Shown here in pieces: positions 1 through 9,667 of a stretch of 64,000 bases of DNA. Each line of letters begins with the position of its first letter. Positions within the stretch are counted from its first letter, which is position 1. A program made the translations under genes and the position numbers. This stretch comes from Methanobacterium alkalithermotolerans (GTDB lineage: Archaea; Methanobacteriota; Methanobacteria; Methanobacteriales; Methanobacteriaceae): NCBI RefSeq assembly GCF_018141185.1, contig NZ_CP058560.1, forward strand, positions 434,001-498,000. Reading direction: 5' to 3'. The notes below the pieces were generated by a model. It was not told where the DNA came from. It saw only the letters and a program-made list of their open reading frames with translations, and searched no databases.

Positions 1-1
1 T

Positions 2-478
2 ATTCTAGAGGGGTATATTAAGAGCAATAGTAATAAACCTTTAATTATAATAGGTAATTTTTCATGTGAAGAGGATTATGAAATAAATATAAAAACAATT
101 ATAAATAATTGGCCTGATAAAAAAATAATTTTAACAGGTGGAATTTACAACCAAAAACATTTAAACATGTTTAGACAGCATTGTTTTGGATATATTCATG
201 CACATTCTATAGGTGGAACTAATCCGTCTCTTTTAGAAGCTTTGATTATGAAAAATATTATAATTGCAAATGATAACGATTTTAACAGGGAAGTAGCTGA
301 AGATAATGTGATTTATTTTAATAATGATTATGATCTAAGCGAAAAAATAAATTCGATAGAAAAAGACTATTTTGATTACACAAAATTATCGGAACTTTCT
401 TATAAAAAAGCAAAAACAGATTTTTCATGGGATAATATTGTCAATAATTATAAAAATTTATTTCTGGAAATTAAATGA
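2..478 (+). CDS. Glycosyltransferase family 4 (DUF1972-type), C-terminal part, cut by window edge
   Basis: The reading frame is open from base 2 to the TGA at 476-478, so the gene starts before the window; 158 codons are visible. It is the nucleotide-sugar-binding half of a GT-B glycosyltransferase, with the donor-site motif HSIGGTNPSLLEA and the usual C-terminal helix (FSWDNIVNNYKNLF). The same segment, motif for motif, forms the end of the GT2-DUF1972 fusion protein at 40795-42876 (HSVGGTNPSLLEA, YSWDKIALDYDNLF), so the two are paralogues and the missing N-terminus may also carry a GT2 domain. It probably adds a sugar to a lipid-linked glycan at the cytoplasmic face of the membrane. The stop overlaps the start of the following decayed gene as ATGA, suggesting translational coupling. 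Confidence 0.85.
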   Translation: MLEGYIKSNSNKPLIIIGNFSCEEDYEINIKTIINNWPDKKIILTGGIYNQKHLNMFRQHCFGYIHAHSIGGTNPSLLEALIMKNIIIANDNDFNREVAEDNVIYFNNDYDLSEKINSIEKDYFDYTKLSELSYKKAKTDFSWDNIVNNYKNLFLEIK

Positions 479-1032
479 ATATTAGAGTATTATAATAACT
501 TCATGTGATTCATGTAGTTATAAAAATAATCATTTTCTATTTTCAAATTCTGAGAGAATTATTTCCCGAAATAAATGTCAAATTCGATTTATTCAATGCA
601 AATGTTGGATTAATTCCTAAGCACGCAACCAATGAAGACTAAAAACCAGTCATCATTTTGGGTACTGTGCAGATCCTGCTTATGAAAATATAATCAATGA
701 TATCATCAATAATTCAAAGAATATCATTTTTAGGATGAGTTTATAAAACCAATCTATTGAATATCTTAGAAAAGATTTATCTTCTATTCACAAGCAATTT
801 TGGGGACGAATCCTCTTTATTAGACTATGATTTCAAAGATTTAATAATCCATGATGATTTATATTTATCGTGAAAAAAATACAGCTTTATATTTTAGAAT
901 TCATTAAAAAATCGCTATAATATGTTGAAATAGGGACATATATTTAAAATTAAAAAAGATGGCTAATACAAATTAATTAGAGTATATTCTTGGGATTCTA
1001 TTATTAAAGCATATAACCAGTTATTTTCATTC
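475..1032 (+). pseudogene. Decayed glycosyltransferase
   Basis: No frame is open here, but protein-like pieces can be read by switching frames. They are MNIRVL then ITSCDSCSYKNNHFLF near 475-540, NVKFDLFNANVGLIPKHATN near 574-640, HHFGYCADPAYENIINDIIN near 650-715, and YSWDSIIKAYNQLF at about 985-1028. The last piece is the standard C-terminal helix of GT4 enzymes and the first looks like a GT-B N-terminus. The ATG at 475 overlaps the previous stop (ATGA), as expected in an operon. The total is about 186 codons against roughly 350 for the family, so internal deletions accompany several stops and frameshifts. By position it matches the gap between the fusion gene and the second glycosyltransferase of the locus at 40.8 kb. 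Confidence 0.75.
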
Positions 1033-1044
1033 GGAGGAAAATTT

Positions 1045-2178
1045 ATGAAAATCCTTTTAATAAATTTTATGGAAACTACATATCCCGGAGGAATAAATAA
1101 AGCAGTGCGAGAAATAGCCAATAATCTTTCAAAAAATCATGAAGTAACTGTTCTTCAATCAAATCCTTTTAATCTATCAAGCGAAGAAAATTATGAAGAA
1201 TTTAATATAATTAGAGTCTCTTCATGGCTTGAAAAATATACTTATGGATTAAATCCCGAATTTGCAATATATTTAAAAAAGCATTTTCATGAACTTAATC
1301 CAGATATTATTCATATTCATGGATATACAACTTTATTTTCTATTGAAGCTATTCATATTATTAAGAAGATGAATAAAAAGGCACCAATTATATTATCACC
1401 ACATTATAGTATTTTTTCTCGTAATACATTTGCCGGAAAATATTTTTCAGGAATATATAACCAATTAATAGGTAAACGATCAATTAAAAAGGCAGATATT
1501 ATCATAGCATCTTCCAATTTTGAAGCAGATAATTTAAAAAAATATTTGAATGTTCCTGAAGAAAAAATAAAGATAATTACTCATGGTATAAACAATTTTA
1601 ATCCAGTTCATAATAAAAAAAAAGAGGGTTTGATAAATCTTTTATATGTAGGTTATTTATTAGAACTAAAAGGAGTACAATATATCTTGGAAGCAATGAA
1701 TGAACTAATCAACAAAAAAAAAGTCCCGGTTTGTTTAAGAATTGTGGGTGAAGGACCATATAGGGATAAGCTAAAAAAAATTGCTGATGAATTAGATTTA
1801 AATGAATTTATTATTTGGGAAGGTTTTATTCAGAATTCTAATATGGAAAAGCTTCTAGAATATTATAAAAAAGCAGATATTTTATTATTGCTATCACAAT
1901 CAGAAAACTATGGAATAGTAGTAATAGAATCTTTAGCAATGGGAACACCAGCTATAGTAACTAAAAGAACTGCACTTAAAGAATTTTTAGATGAACCTGG
2001 ATGTTTTGGTGTTGAGTATCCTCCAAATCCAAAAGTAGTTGCCGATTTAATTTTAGAAATATATAAAACGGATGTTAATGTAGGTCCATTAAGTGAAAAA
2101 ATTAGGACTTGGTGTCAAGTTGTTAAGGAATATGAAAATCTGTACATTGACGTATTAAAAGATAAGGAGAGAATATGA
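1045..2178 (+). CDS. Glycosyltransferase family 4
   Basis: This 377-residue protein has the two-domain GT-B fold. The N-terminal domain opens with MKILLINFMETTYPGGINKA, where the glycine-rich loop binds the acceptor. The C-terminal domain has the EX7E donor motif, SENYGIVVIESLAMGTPAIV, near residues 290-312. It should transfer a sugar from a nucleotide donor to a lipid-linked glycan on the cytoplasmic side. The start is fixed by the strong Shine-Dalgarno GGAGG a few bases before the ATG. The stop overlaps the next start by four bases (ATGA). It sits in an AT-rich run of glycan genes; donor and linkage cannot be read from sequence. Confidence 0.9.
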   Translation: MKILLINFMETTYPGGINKAVREIANNLSKNHEVTVLQSNPFNLSSEENYEEFNIIRVSSWLEKYTYGLNPEFAIYLKKHFHELNPDIIHIHGYTTLFSIEAIHIIKKMNKKAPIILSPHYSIFSRNTFAGKYFSGIYNQLIGKRSIKKADIIIASSNFEADNLKKYLNVPEEKIKIITHGINNFNPVHNKKKEGLINLLYVGYLLELKGVQYILEAMNELINKKKVPVCLRIVGEGPYRDKLKKIADELDLNEFIIWEGFIQNSNMEKLLEYYKKADILLLLSQSENYGIVVIESLAMGTPAIVTKRTALKEFLDEPGCFGVEYPPNPKVVADLILEIYKTDVNVGPLSEKIRTWCQVVKEYENLYIDVLKDKERI

Positions 2179-4352
2179 AAGCTTTAAATCCTTTTCAAAT
2201 GAATGATTGGCCAATTAAAAGATTCTTAATATTCATATTTTCTATACAAATTTCTGTATGGGGATTGATAGGATTAGATATAATTAATATAACTATTCCA
2301 ATTTTGCGTGAATTAGTATGTTTTATTTATCTGACATTTATTCCAGGATTTTTAATTCTTAGAATTTTAAAATTGCATGATTTAGGCATAGAATCTATTT
2401 TGTTTGCTATTGGATTAAGTCTATCAACAACAATGATTATGGGATTTTTAATTAATACATTTTATCCAATTTTTGGGATAAGGCTTCCAATTACATTACT
2501 AAATTTAATAACTACTTTAAGTATTTTAGTATTATTCTTGAGTATTTTAAGTTATCTTAGAGATAGAAAATATGAAAATTTTAAATATATGGATCTTAAA
2601 GAATTAATAAATTCTAAAACATTACTTTTATCAATTATGCCTTTTTTGGCAATATTTGGTACGTTCATATTCAATTTAACTGGTATAAATACTGTTCAAA
2701 TGATAACTTTAATAGTAATATTTTTATTACCAATAGTAATTATTAAATTTTTACCAGAAAATTATTATTACTTAACAACTTTCATAGTTTCAATAACTAT
2801 TTTATATTACACTTCTTTAGTTTCTTTTTATTTGTGGGGTGCGGATATAAATACCGAATACAATTTCTCCAGATTAGTTTTAGCAAATTTTTTCTGGGAT
2901 TTATCTATCCCAAATAATGTTAATGGAATGTTAAGTGTAGCATTTTTACCATCAATATACTCACTGATATTAAAAATGGATATATCATGGGTTTTTAAGA
3001 TTATATATCCTTTTTTTTTCTCACTTGTGCCCTTAGGCCTTTTTGAAATTTACCAGAAACAAACAAATAAGAAAATTGCCTTTTTAGCAGTATTCTTCTT
3101 TATTTCTATGTTTGTATACTATACAGTTATGCCTGCTGTGCCTAGGCAACAAATAGCAGAATTATTTTTAATGCTTTTTTTGCTTGCATTATTTAGTACA
3201 AAAGTATCTAAAATGAAAAGTACACTATTTATGATAATATTCGGTTTTTCTATAATTGTTTCCCATTATGGACTATCATATATTATGATTTTAGTATTAA
3301 TTTTAGGATTTTTTTTAGGTTTAGTTATCCCAAAAATAAAAAAATTTAATAATTTAGCTAAAATAGAGATAGTTAAAAACAAATCAAAAACATTTTTTAT
3401 AAAGAATTATGGTCTAATAATTTTGTTTATTGTGTTTTCAATAACTTGGTTTCTTTATGTTTCCAGTTCTACGATTTTCAATGTTGGGGTAACCTATGCA
3501 AACAATATCATTAGTTCAAGTACAGAACTTTTTTCTAAATCCCAAGCAGCTAATATTGTTACAAGAGACATGGAGATTTTTAACTCGATTGAAAGATATT
3601 TGCATATAATAAGTCAATTTTTCATTGTTATTGGTGTTTTAAGTCTTCTAAAAAATAAAAATTATAATTTCAAGCCAGAATTCAAAATTTTTTGTATTTC
3701 AAGTTTAATTATAACAATTTCAGGCATTATATTACCATTCTTTTCTAATGCCATGAATTCTGATCGATTATATCACATTACACTGCTCTTTCTAGCACCT
3801 TTATTTGTAATAGGAATGAAAAATTTAATAAAATTTTTAAATGATTTCTTCAAAAGAGTCACAAATAAAAAAATTAAGATTAATTATTATCATTATATAT
3901 CCATTTTTTTAATGATATTCTTTTTATTTAGTTCCTCTTTTATATACCAAATTTTTGACCAGCCCAAACTAGGTAGATTCGCATTAGATGAAGAAATAGA
4001 TTTTCCAAAAGTCAATGAACTAGAAATAAAAGCAAATTATTGGTTAAATCAAACCAGAAATCAAAGTATTGAATCTTATGCTGATGTTAATAAGATGGGT
4101 ATTTTAAATAGTCAGACTTTTCTTGATGGTAATCAAAAACATGGAATTATTGAAAGAGATACTATAAATTCAAATAAATCTTCCTATTTGTTTATTAGTG
4201 GTTATACAATTAATACAAATAAAATTTTGATTCTACGAAGAGATGCAGGTATGAACATTAATAATGTTGCGGAATATGTGCAATTAACAGAATTTGATAA
4301 TAAAACATCGAAAATCTTTGATAACGGCGGAAGTTGGATTTTAAAAAAATAA
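2175..4352 (+). CDS. Large polytopic membrane protein (DUF1616/DUF2206-like), glycan locus
   Basis: A 725-residue protein with many hydrophobic segments. The N-terminal pattern, with FIPGFLILRILKL near residue 55 followed by a helix rich in Gly-Leu-Ser, resembles DUF1616. The central helices and the C-terminal soluble tail, ending in DNGGSWILKK, resemble the archaeal DUF2206 membrane proteins; both assignments are from memory. It is clearly a paralogue of the 801-residue protein at 44323-46728, sharing the start, the WGADINTEYNF/WGWDVSFEYYM loop and the DNGGSWI ending. Between glycosyltransferases in both loci, it may be a polyprenyl-phosphate-sugar transferase or a glycan polymerase acting outside the membrane; that is inference. 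It overlaps the upstream gene by four bases. Confidence 0.8.
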   Translation: MKALNPFQMNDWPIKRFLIFIFSIQISVWGLIGLDIINITIPILRELVCFIYLTFIPGFLILRILKLHDLGIESILFAIGLSLSTTMIMGFLINTFYPIFGIRLPITLLNLITTLSILVLFLSILSYLRDRKYENFKYMDLKELINSKTLLLSIMPFLAIFGTFIFNLTGINTVQMITLIVIFLLPIVIIKFLPENYYYLTTFIVSITILYYTSLVSFYLWGADINTEYNFSRLVLANFFWDLSIPNNVNGMLSVAFLPSIYSLILKMDISWVFKIIYPFFFSLVPLGLFEIYQKQTNKKIAFLAVFFFISMFVYYTVMPAVPRQQIAELFLMLFLLALFSTKVSKMKSTLFMIIFGFSIIVSHYGLSYIMILVLILGFFLGLVIPKIKKFNNLAKIEIVKNKSKTFFIKNYGLIILFIVFSITWFLYVSSSTIFNVGVTYANNIISSSTELFSKSQAANIVTRDMEIFNSIERYLHIISQFFIVIGVLSLLKNKNYNFKPEFKIFCISSLIITISGIILPFFSNAMNSDRLYHITLLFLAPLFVIGMKNLIKFLNDFFKRVTNKKIKINYYHYISIFLMIFFLFSSSFIYQIFDQPKLGRFALDEEIDFPKVNELEIKANYWLNQTRNQSIESYADVNKMGILNSQTFLDGNQKHGIIERDTINSNKSSYLFISGYTINTNKILILRRDAGMNINNVAEYVQLTEFDNKTSKIFDNGGSWILKK

Positions 4353-4362
4353 ATGTGATGTT

Positions 4363-5439
4363 ATGATTGGGATAATACCTCCAAATACTAATACTGGAGA
4401 ATCAAAATATTCTGAGTATTTGATAAATGGTTTAAAGGAATCTGATTTTGATATAAAAGTATTTAAAAATCCTTTGTTATTAAATAGGCCGAATATTAAA
4501 ATCTTTATGGGTAGTATTTTACTAAAAAAAATAATAAGTGATGAAAGTATTTCAATATTGCATAATTTAGACAACTTAGGACCTTTTTTATTAAAAAATA
4601 ATAATAATAATAATAATAAAAAATTTGTTCTTACCGTTCATGACATAGCACCTGTACTGTTGCCCCAAATACATAGCAGAATAATGCGTTTTAATTTTAA
4701 TAATATATTGCCTAAATTAATTAGAAATAGTGATTCAATTATAGTTCCTAGTACTTCAACTAAAAAAGATTTAATATCCGAATTTGAAATCAATAAATCG
4801 AAGATTAATGTGATCCATTTAGGTATAGATAAAACTATTTTTTTCCCTAGAGAGGCTAATACGGATATATTAAAAAAATATGGGATAGATAGAAAATACT
4901 TGTTATATGTTGGTGGAGATAATCCAAGAAAAAATCTAAAGAATTTAATTAAATCTTTTATTGATATTTATCAAGATATAGATTATAATCTAGTCTTAAT
5001 TGGTCCAATAAATAAGAAAAATTTATTATCCCTCATTAAATCTTTTAGTGATAATTTCCAAGATGTTTTAAATAGAATTATTATACCTGGATATGTTAAA
5101 AATGATGATTTGCCCATTTTATACAGTTCAGCAAGTGCATTTGTTTTTCCATCACTGTATGAAGGATTTGGATTTCCTCCATTAGAATCCATGGCATGTG
5201 GAACTCCTGTAATTGTTTCAGATAATAGTTCTATAAGAGAAATTGTTGGAAATGCAGGATTATTTATTAAAAACCCTTTAAATTCAAATGAAATATCAGA
5301 AAAGATTATTCAAATCGCTGAAAATGATAAATTAAAATTTAAGTTAAAAAAAAGAGGATTCAAACAAGTCAATAAATTTAACTGGGATACCGCAGTTCTC
5401 AAAACTATTAAATTATATGATAATATGTTGAATGAATAA
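4363..5439 (+). CDS. Glycosyltransferase family 4 with poly-Asn run
   Basis: This 358-residue GT-B protein has the donor motif YEGFGFPPLESMACGTPVIV near residues 263-285 and the preceding loop VGGDNPRKNLKNLI. This is the signature of the mannosyl/rhamnosyl GT4 group that includes the gene at 46805-47947, its positional paralogue. The ATG follows the Shine-Dalgarno GTGAT by three bases. Near residue 80, AAT/AAC-type codons give a run of eight asparagines (about 4596-4617) not seen in the paralogue. The run is a simple trinucleotide repeat, so length changes would keep the frame. It probably acts with its neighbours in assembling a surface glycan. Confidence 0.88.
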   Translation: MIGIIPPNTNTGESKYSEYLINGLKESDFDIKVFKNPLLLNRPNIKIFMGSILLKKIISDESISILHNLDNLGPFLLKNNNNNNNKKFVLTVHDIAPVLLPQIHSRIMRFNFNNILPKLIRNSDSIIVPSTSTKKDLISEFEINKSKINVIHLGIDKTIFFPREANTDILKKYGIDRKYLLYVGGDNPRKNLKNLIKSFIDIYQDIDYNLVLIGPINKKNLLSLIKSFSDNFQDVLNRIIIPGYVKNDDLPILYSSASAFVFPSLYEGFGFPPLESMACGTPVIVSDNSSIREIVGNAGLFIKNPLNSNEISEKIIQIAENDKLKFKLKKRGFKQVNKFNWDTAVLKTIKLYDNMLNE

Positions 5440-5471
5440 AATTTTTTGAAGAAGATTAAGGAGAGATTATT

Positions 5472-6650
5472 ATTAAGGTATTAAATTTATCTAATACATT
5501 TTTACCAGATAACACGGGTCTTAGTATCCGAACATATAATTTACTTTCAAGGTTGCCATGCAAAATTAAATGTTTAGCACCCAATAAAACTTTAGAAGGT
5601 AGCTTAATTCCCGAAAAAACTAGTATTTTTGGAAACATTGAAGTTGAGAGAGTGAATTTAGATCATAATGATTTATTTAAAATTGCCCCGTTCAGGTTTT
5701 ATAAAGAAATTATTATTAATAAAAAAATCTTTCTAAAAAAAGCTCTTAAAGAAAATTTTGAAATAATTCATGGCCATAACATGTCACCATATGGCCAATA
5801 TGCTCTTAAAATTAGTAATGAAACTAATAAGCCATTTATTTTTGAAATTCATTATGCGGATAAATTATCTAATTTAGGAATTGTTCCAAATTTATATGAA
5901 AAATATCTTTTAGAAGTATTAAAAATATTGGAAAAAAGCGAACAAATAATAACACTTACTAATGCATTAAAACAGAATATCCAGACTAATTATAATATAG
6001 ATCCAGATAAGATCAAAGTAGTACCAAATGGTGTGGATATATCTAAATTTAAGAAAATTGAATCAGAGAATTCAGAAATAAATAAATTGAAAACCAATTT
6101 AAATCTTTCTAATAATGTATTTATGTACGCGGGTTTAATGGATGAATTAAATGGAGTTTTAGATATTATTGAAATCTTGCCTTCTTTAATAAATGAAGTT
6201 CCTGAGATTTCGTTTATTTTTATAGGTCCCGGACCTCTTAAAAAAGAAATAATTCAATTATCTAAAAAATATTCTCAAATAAGATATATTCCAACAGTTC
6301 CGTATGAACAAATGCCTTTATATTACCAACTTTGTGATAATTTCATTATTCCGCGGCCATCTTCACCATCTGCAGAAACAATAATTCCACTAAAACTCCT
6401 TGAAGCAATGGCAATGGAAAGAGTAGTTTTAGGAAGTAATGTTGGTGGAATATCTGAATTAATAAATGATGGAAATAATGGTTACTTATTTGAAAAAGGA
6501 AATAAAGAAGATTTATTTGATTCTTTAATAAATATTTTAAATTCAAATCAAAAAAAATTAGGTAAAAAAGCTAGAAAAACTGTTGAAAGAGATTACACTT
6601 GGGATAAGTCAGCTTTAAAGCTGAAAAAAATATATGATAAAACAGTTTGA
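5472..6650 (+). CDS. Glycosyltransferase family 4, apparent ATT start
   Basis: A GT-B glycosyltransferase of about 392 residues. The donor motif region reads PRPSSPSAETIIPLKLLEAM, near the end of the domain, and the C-terminus has the usual YTWDKSALKLKKIY helix. The first NTG codon in frame is TTG at 5553, with no ribosome site and placed inside the N-terminal domain. Upstream of it the frame stays open and reads IKVLNLSNTFLPDNTGLSIR, a typical GT4 N-terminus. A strong GGAGAGAT lies four bases before an ATT at 5472, exactly where ATG is expected. Either ATT is used as the start or the start codon has been lost. It is the last gene of this rightward group. Confidence 0.8.
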   Translation: MKVLNLSNTFLPDNTGLSIRTYNLLSRLPCKIKCLAPNKTLEGSLIPEKTSIFGNIEVERVNLDHNDLFKIAPFRFYKEIIINKKIFLKKALKENFEIIHGHNMSPYGQYALKISNETNKPFIFEIHYADKLSNLGIVPNLYEKYLLEVLKILEKSEQIITLTNALKQNIQTNYNIDPDKIKVVPNGVDISKFKKIESENSEINKLKTNLNLSNNVFMYAGLMDELNGVLDIIEILPSLINEVPEISFIFIGPGPLKKEIIQLSKKYSQIRYIPTVPYEQMPLYYQLCDNFIIPRPSSPSAETIIPLKLLEAMAMERVVLGSNVGGISELINDGNNGYLFEKGNKEDLFDSLINILNSNQKKLGKKARKTVERDYTWDKSALKLKKIYDKTV

Positions 6651-6651
6651 T

Positions 6652-6680
6652 AGAATTAGATTACAATTCTATTTTTATTT
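6652..6680. terminator. Hairpin terminator between convergent genes
   Basis: A perfect six-base inverted repeat AGAATT / AATTCT with a seven-base loop is followed by a T-rich run. It lies between the end of the rightward glycosyltransferase and the end of the leftward flippase, so it could serve both. Confidence 0.5.
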
Positions 6681-6687
6681 AACCTCA

Positions 6688-8145
6688 TTAATTCTTAAAA
6701 CCAGCAATTAGTTCTATGATAATTTTTTTTTCTTTTTTTTTAAAAGGATTAAATAATAACAGAAAACCACAATAAACTAAAAACCCCAACACAGCTACCA
6801 AAAAAATCGAAAATAGACTATTTACATAAAATAAATTCAATACAAACATCATAAATATACTTGATATTATCACTTTGATTATGAAGATAATATCAAAATT
6901 ATAATCTATTCGTCTTTTAGCCCAAATCATAACTACCAATGCCAGTATCATATAAGAAACTATGGTCGAAATCGCAGCACCCATTATCCCAATACTAGGA
7001 ATTAAAACAATATTCAAAACTATATTAAATAAAGTACTAAAACCAATAAAAAAAGGAATAAACTTCGTTTTCTCAATCAAATAGACGATATAAAGATTAA
7101 TCTGATACAAACCCAAAAAAATAGTCCCAAGAGCTACTAGAAACGTTAACAAACCACCTACAGCAAATTCAGAAGTTGTTAAAACTAATAATAATGGTTT
7201 AGATAAAACAAATAGGCCTCCCGCAGCAGGAACAGCTAAAGCCAAAAATAATTTAGTAGGATACTCCAAGTAGTTCTTTACATTTTCTATATCATTATTT
7301 TCCCAAAAATTAGATAAAATCGGGAAAATAACAAAACTCAAAGGAATATAAAACATCGATATCAAACTACCAATACTATAAGACGCAGAATAAATACCTG
7401 TCTGAGACAAGCCTAAAAAAGCAGTGATAAAATACCTATCACTAGAATCAATTATCCACAACAACGCGCCACTAGGAATCTGAGGAATACTAAAATTCAA
7501 GTACTTCCTCAAACCCTTAAAATCAGGCCAATTAAAACCAACATCCTTCATAATTAAATAAAAAATGAGAATAACTAAAAATAATTCTATAAAAATAATC
7601 ACCATAATCAAAAACTCTAGAGAAAATCCCATACTAGCTAGAATCACTAACGAAGAAACCTTAAGAATAGAAAATAAAATATTAATTAAAGATAACCTTT
7701 TAATTTTTCCACGAGCTCTAAAATAAGAAAGTAAAAAAGTAAAAATAGTTTCCAAACCCGCCCAAACAAAAGTTAGAAGTATAAAAAAACTAAACTGGGC
7801 ACTACCAAATAATAATACGGCCAAAAAATCTCTAAATAAAACAGAAAACAACACTACAAAAAGGATAATAAGAAAAATCAGCGCCAGCATATTTATAAAA
7901 GATTTACTAAGCTCATACTTATCACTCTCAGAAGCTAAATACCTAACCGTAGCCGTACTCAAATGTAAAGTCAAAATTGGAGTCAACAAACCCACAGTAA
8001 CCACAATTTGCGACCACAAACCATATAACTCCGACCCAAAACTCTTAGTTAAAGCAGGAAGAGTAAAAAAGGCCAAAGCATAAATCACAATCTGAGATAA
8101 ACCTACCCAAAAAACGTCACTACTAAATTTGATATGATCATTCAT
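6688..8145 (-). CDS. Polysaccharide flippase, Wzx/PST (MATE-like) family
   Basis: A 485-residue membrane protein with about 12-14 hydrophobic helices. The N-terminal region (FWVGLSQIVIYALAFFTLPA, then GSELYGLWSQ) and the middle (FSIPQIPSGALLWIIDSSDRYF) are typical of O-antigen/exopolysaccharide flippases. It would move the lipid-linked glycan built by the neighbouring glycosyltransferases across the membrane. A second member of the family is at 54257-55702, in the other glycan locus. It is encoded against the glycosyltransferases and lies just downstream of the UDP-ManNAc dehydrogenase on the same strand (20 bases apart), so the two may be one transcript. Confidence 0.9.
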   Translation of the reverse strand: MNDHIKFSSDVFWVGLSQIVIYALAFFTLPALTKSFGSELYGLWSQIVVTVGLLTPILTLHLSTATVRYLASESDKYELSKSFINMLALIFLIILFVVLFSVLFRDFLAVLLFGSAQFSFFILLTFVWAGLETIFTFLLSYFRARGKIKRLSLINILFSILKVSSLVILASMGFSLEFLIMVIIFIELFLVILIFYLIMKDVGFNWPDFKGLRKYLNFSIPQIPSGALLWIIDSSDRYFITAFLGLSQTGIYSASYSIGSLISMFYIPLSFVIFPILSNFWENNDIENVKNYLEYPTKLFLALAVPAAGGLFVLSKPLLLVLTTSEFAVGGLLTFLVALGTIFLGLYQINLYIVYLIEKTKFIPFFIGFSTLFNIVLNIVLIPSIGIMGAAISTIVSYMILALVVMIWAKRRIDYNFDIIFIIKVIISSIFMMFVLNLFYVNSLFSIFLVAVLGFLVYCGFLLLFNPFKKKEKKIIIELIAGFKN

Positions 8146-8165
8146 AAAAATCAGCGTACTAAATA

Positions 8166-9473
8166 TTAATTATTAGGTTTACCTACACCCTTGAATATCA
8201 GGGTATTATTTTTATAATCATCAAGGTTCAAAATGGATCTTGTACAAACAAAAACCTTATTTTTAATCATTTCAGGCCTAATATCTTTATAAAAATCATG
8301 TTCAGTTACCAGTACCACACAATCACAACCCAGTGCTACTTCATAATCTGATGGAATTGCACCCAAATCCTCAATCTGATTATCACTAACCAGGGGATCA
8401 TGGGCATAAACATCTGCTCCTTTTTCTTTTAATATTCTAATTAGTGGTTCAGCAGGGGTTTCCCGTGCATCATCCACATTTCCCTTATAGGCCACTCCTA
8501 ATATTCCAATAGTAGAATCTCTTAAGTTTTTACCGGCCTCAGTTAACGCATCAATTATTAATTTGGTAACATGATTGGGCATCCCTTCATTGGTATTTCT
8601 ACAGGTACGAATAATAGGTGCTTCCATACCATGTTCTTCTGCAGTCTCCACAATAAAATAGGGATCTATAGCCAGACAATGCCCTCCCACTCCCGGTCCA
8701 GGTGTGTGAATATTCACCCGGGGATGATGGTTAGCAGTATTAATGGCTTCAATAGCATCCACACCAATCCCCTCACATATCATGGCTATTTCATTAGCCA
8801 ATGCAATGTTAACATCACGGAAAGTATTTTCAATTAATTTTACAGTCTCAGCAGTTATTAAATTGCTTACCTTAATTATTTCACCCTCAGTTATTCTCTG
8901 GTAAAGGGTGATGGCCATATCTGCACTTTCATCATCTATTCCACCTATAACCCGGGCATTGTGAGTCATTTCATAAAGAGTGTTGTTGGGTATAGCACGC
9001 TCTGGAGTATAGGCAACACCAAAATCATCCCCTGCTTTTAGCCCACTTTCTTCCAGAATAGGTATAACTATATTTTGGCAGGTACCTTGAGGTACTGTAC
9101 TTTCTATAATAACCAGGTTACCCTTTTTTAATCCTTTGGAAATAGTTTTACAGGTAGATTTAACCGCATCTAAATCTGCCCGTTTAAATTTATCCATGGG
9201 TGTGGGAACAATTACTATCATAACATCGGCTTCTTCCGCCGATGCTTCACCCTTATCGGTTGCCTTAAGATTTTCCATGGATACTGCTTTTGCCACCAGT
9301 TCATCCAGTCCAGGTTCTTCAATTGGAGATTTACCCTGATTTATCAATTCTAGTCGTTTTTTATTTCTAGCCACACCAGTTACCTTCAAGCCAGAAGTAG
9401 CAAATAGTGCTGCAGTTGGTAAGCCTATGTATCCCAGGCCATAAATTGCTATTTTAGGATTATTGAAACTCAT
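8166..9473 (-). CDS. wecC: UDP-N-acetyl-D-mannosamine dehydrogenase
   Basis: A nucleotide-sugar dehydrogenase of about 435 residues. It has the N-terminal NAD-binding Rossmann motif (IYGLGYIGLPTAALFA), a central helical domain, and the catalytic-cysteine motif HTPGPGVGGHCLAIDPYF; LAIDPYF rather than LPVDPYY favours the ManNAc type. The C-terminal UDP-binding domain begins at STIGILGVAYKGNVDDARET. It oxidises UDP-ManNAc to UDP-ManNAcA with two NAD+. The start at 9473 (MSFNNPKIAIYG) is chosen over an ATG three codons upstream because GGAATGAT is better spaced for it. Its product is a plausible donor for the surface-glycan enzymes nearby. Three broken copies of related genes occur in the window (about 10.8, 13.6 and 17.9 kb). 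Confidence 0.9.
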   Translation of the reverse strand: MSFNNPKIAIYGLGYIGLPTAALFATSGLKVTGVARNKKRLELINQGKSPIEEPGLDELVAKAVSMENLKATDKGEASAEEADVMIVIVPTPMDKFKRADLDAVKSTCKTISKGLKKGNLVIIESTVPQGTCQNIVIPILEESGLKAGDDFGVAYTPERAIPNNTLYEMTHNARVIGGIDDESADMAITLYQRITEGEIIKVSNLITAETVKLIENTFRDVNIALANEIAMICEGIGVDAIEAINTANHHPRVNIHTPGPGVGGHCLAIDPYFIVETAEEHGMEAPIIRTCRNTNEGMPNHVTKLIIDALTEAGKNLRDSTIGILGVAYKGNVDDARETPAEPLIRILKEKGADVYAHDPLVSDNQIEDLGAIPSDYEVALGCDCVVLVTEHDFYKDIRPEMIKNKVFVCTRSILNLDDYKNNTLIFKGVGKPNN

Positions 9474-9667
9474 AAATATCATTCCATTAATGGAAATTAT
9501 AAATAAACATCATTAGTTGGTTTAATACCTATATGTTAATCTTTTTCCTAAATATAAAGACTGTGGTGATATTGGTTATTTCTAAACATTATAAACTAAA
9601 TTCAACTAAACTAAAATAATGATTCCGTTGGTAGAGAAAATAATAATAAAGTATAATTTTCACCTAC

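Noticed and set aside
4594..4620. Phase-variable on/off switch
   Set aside because: The repeat unit is three bases, so slippage cannot change the reading frame.
5553..6650. TTG at 5553 as the true start of the glycosyltransferase
   Set aside because: No ribosome site, and a typical N-terminus is coded upstream with a good site before ATT at 5472.
8571..9339. Plus-strand open frames inside the dehydrogenase gene
   Set aside because: They are the opposite-strand shadows of a clearly conserved enzyme.
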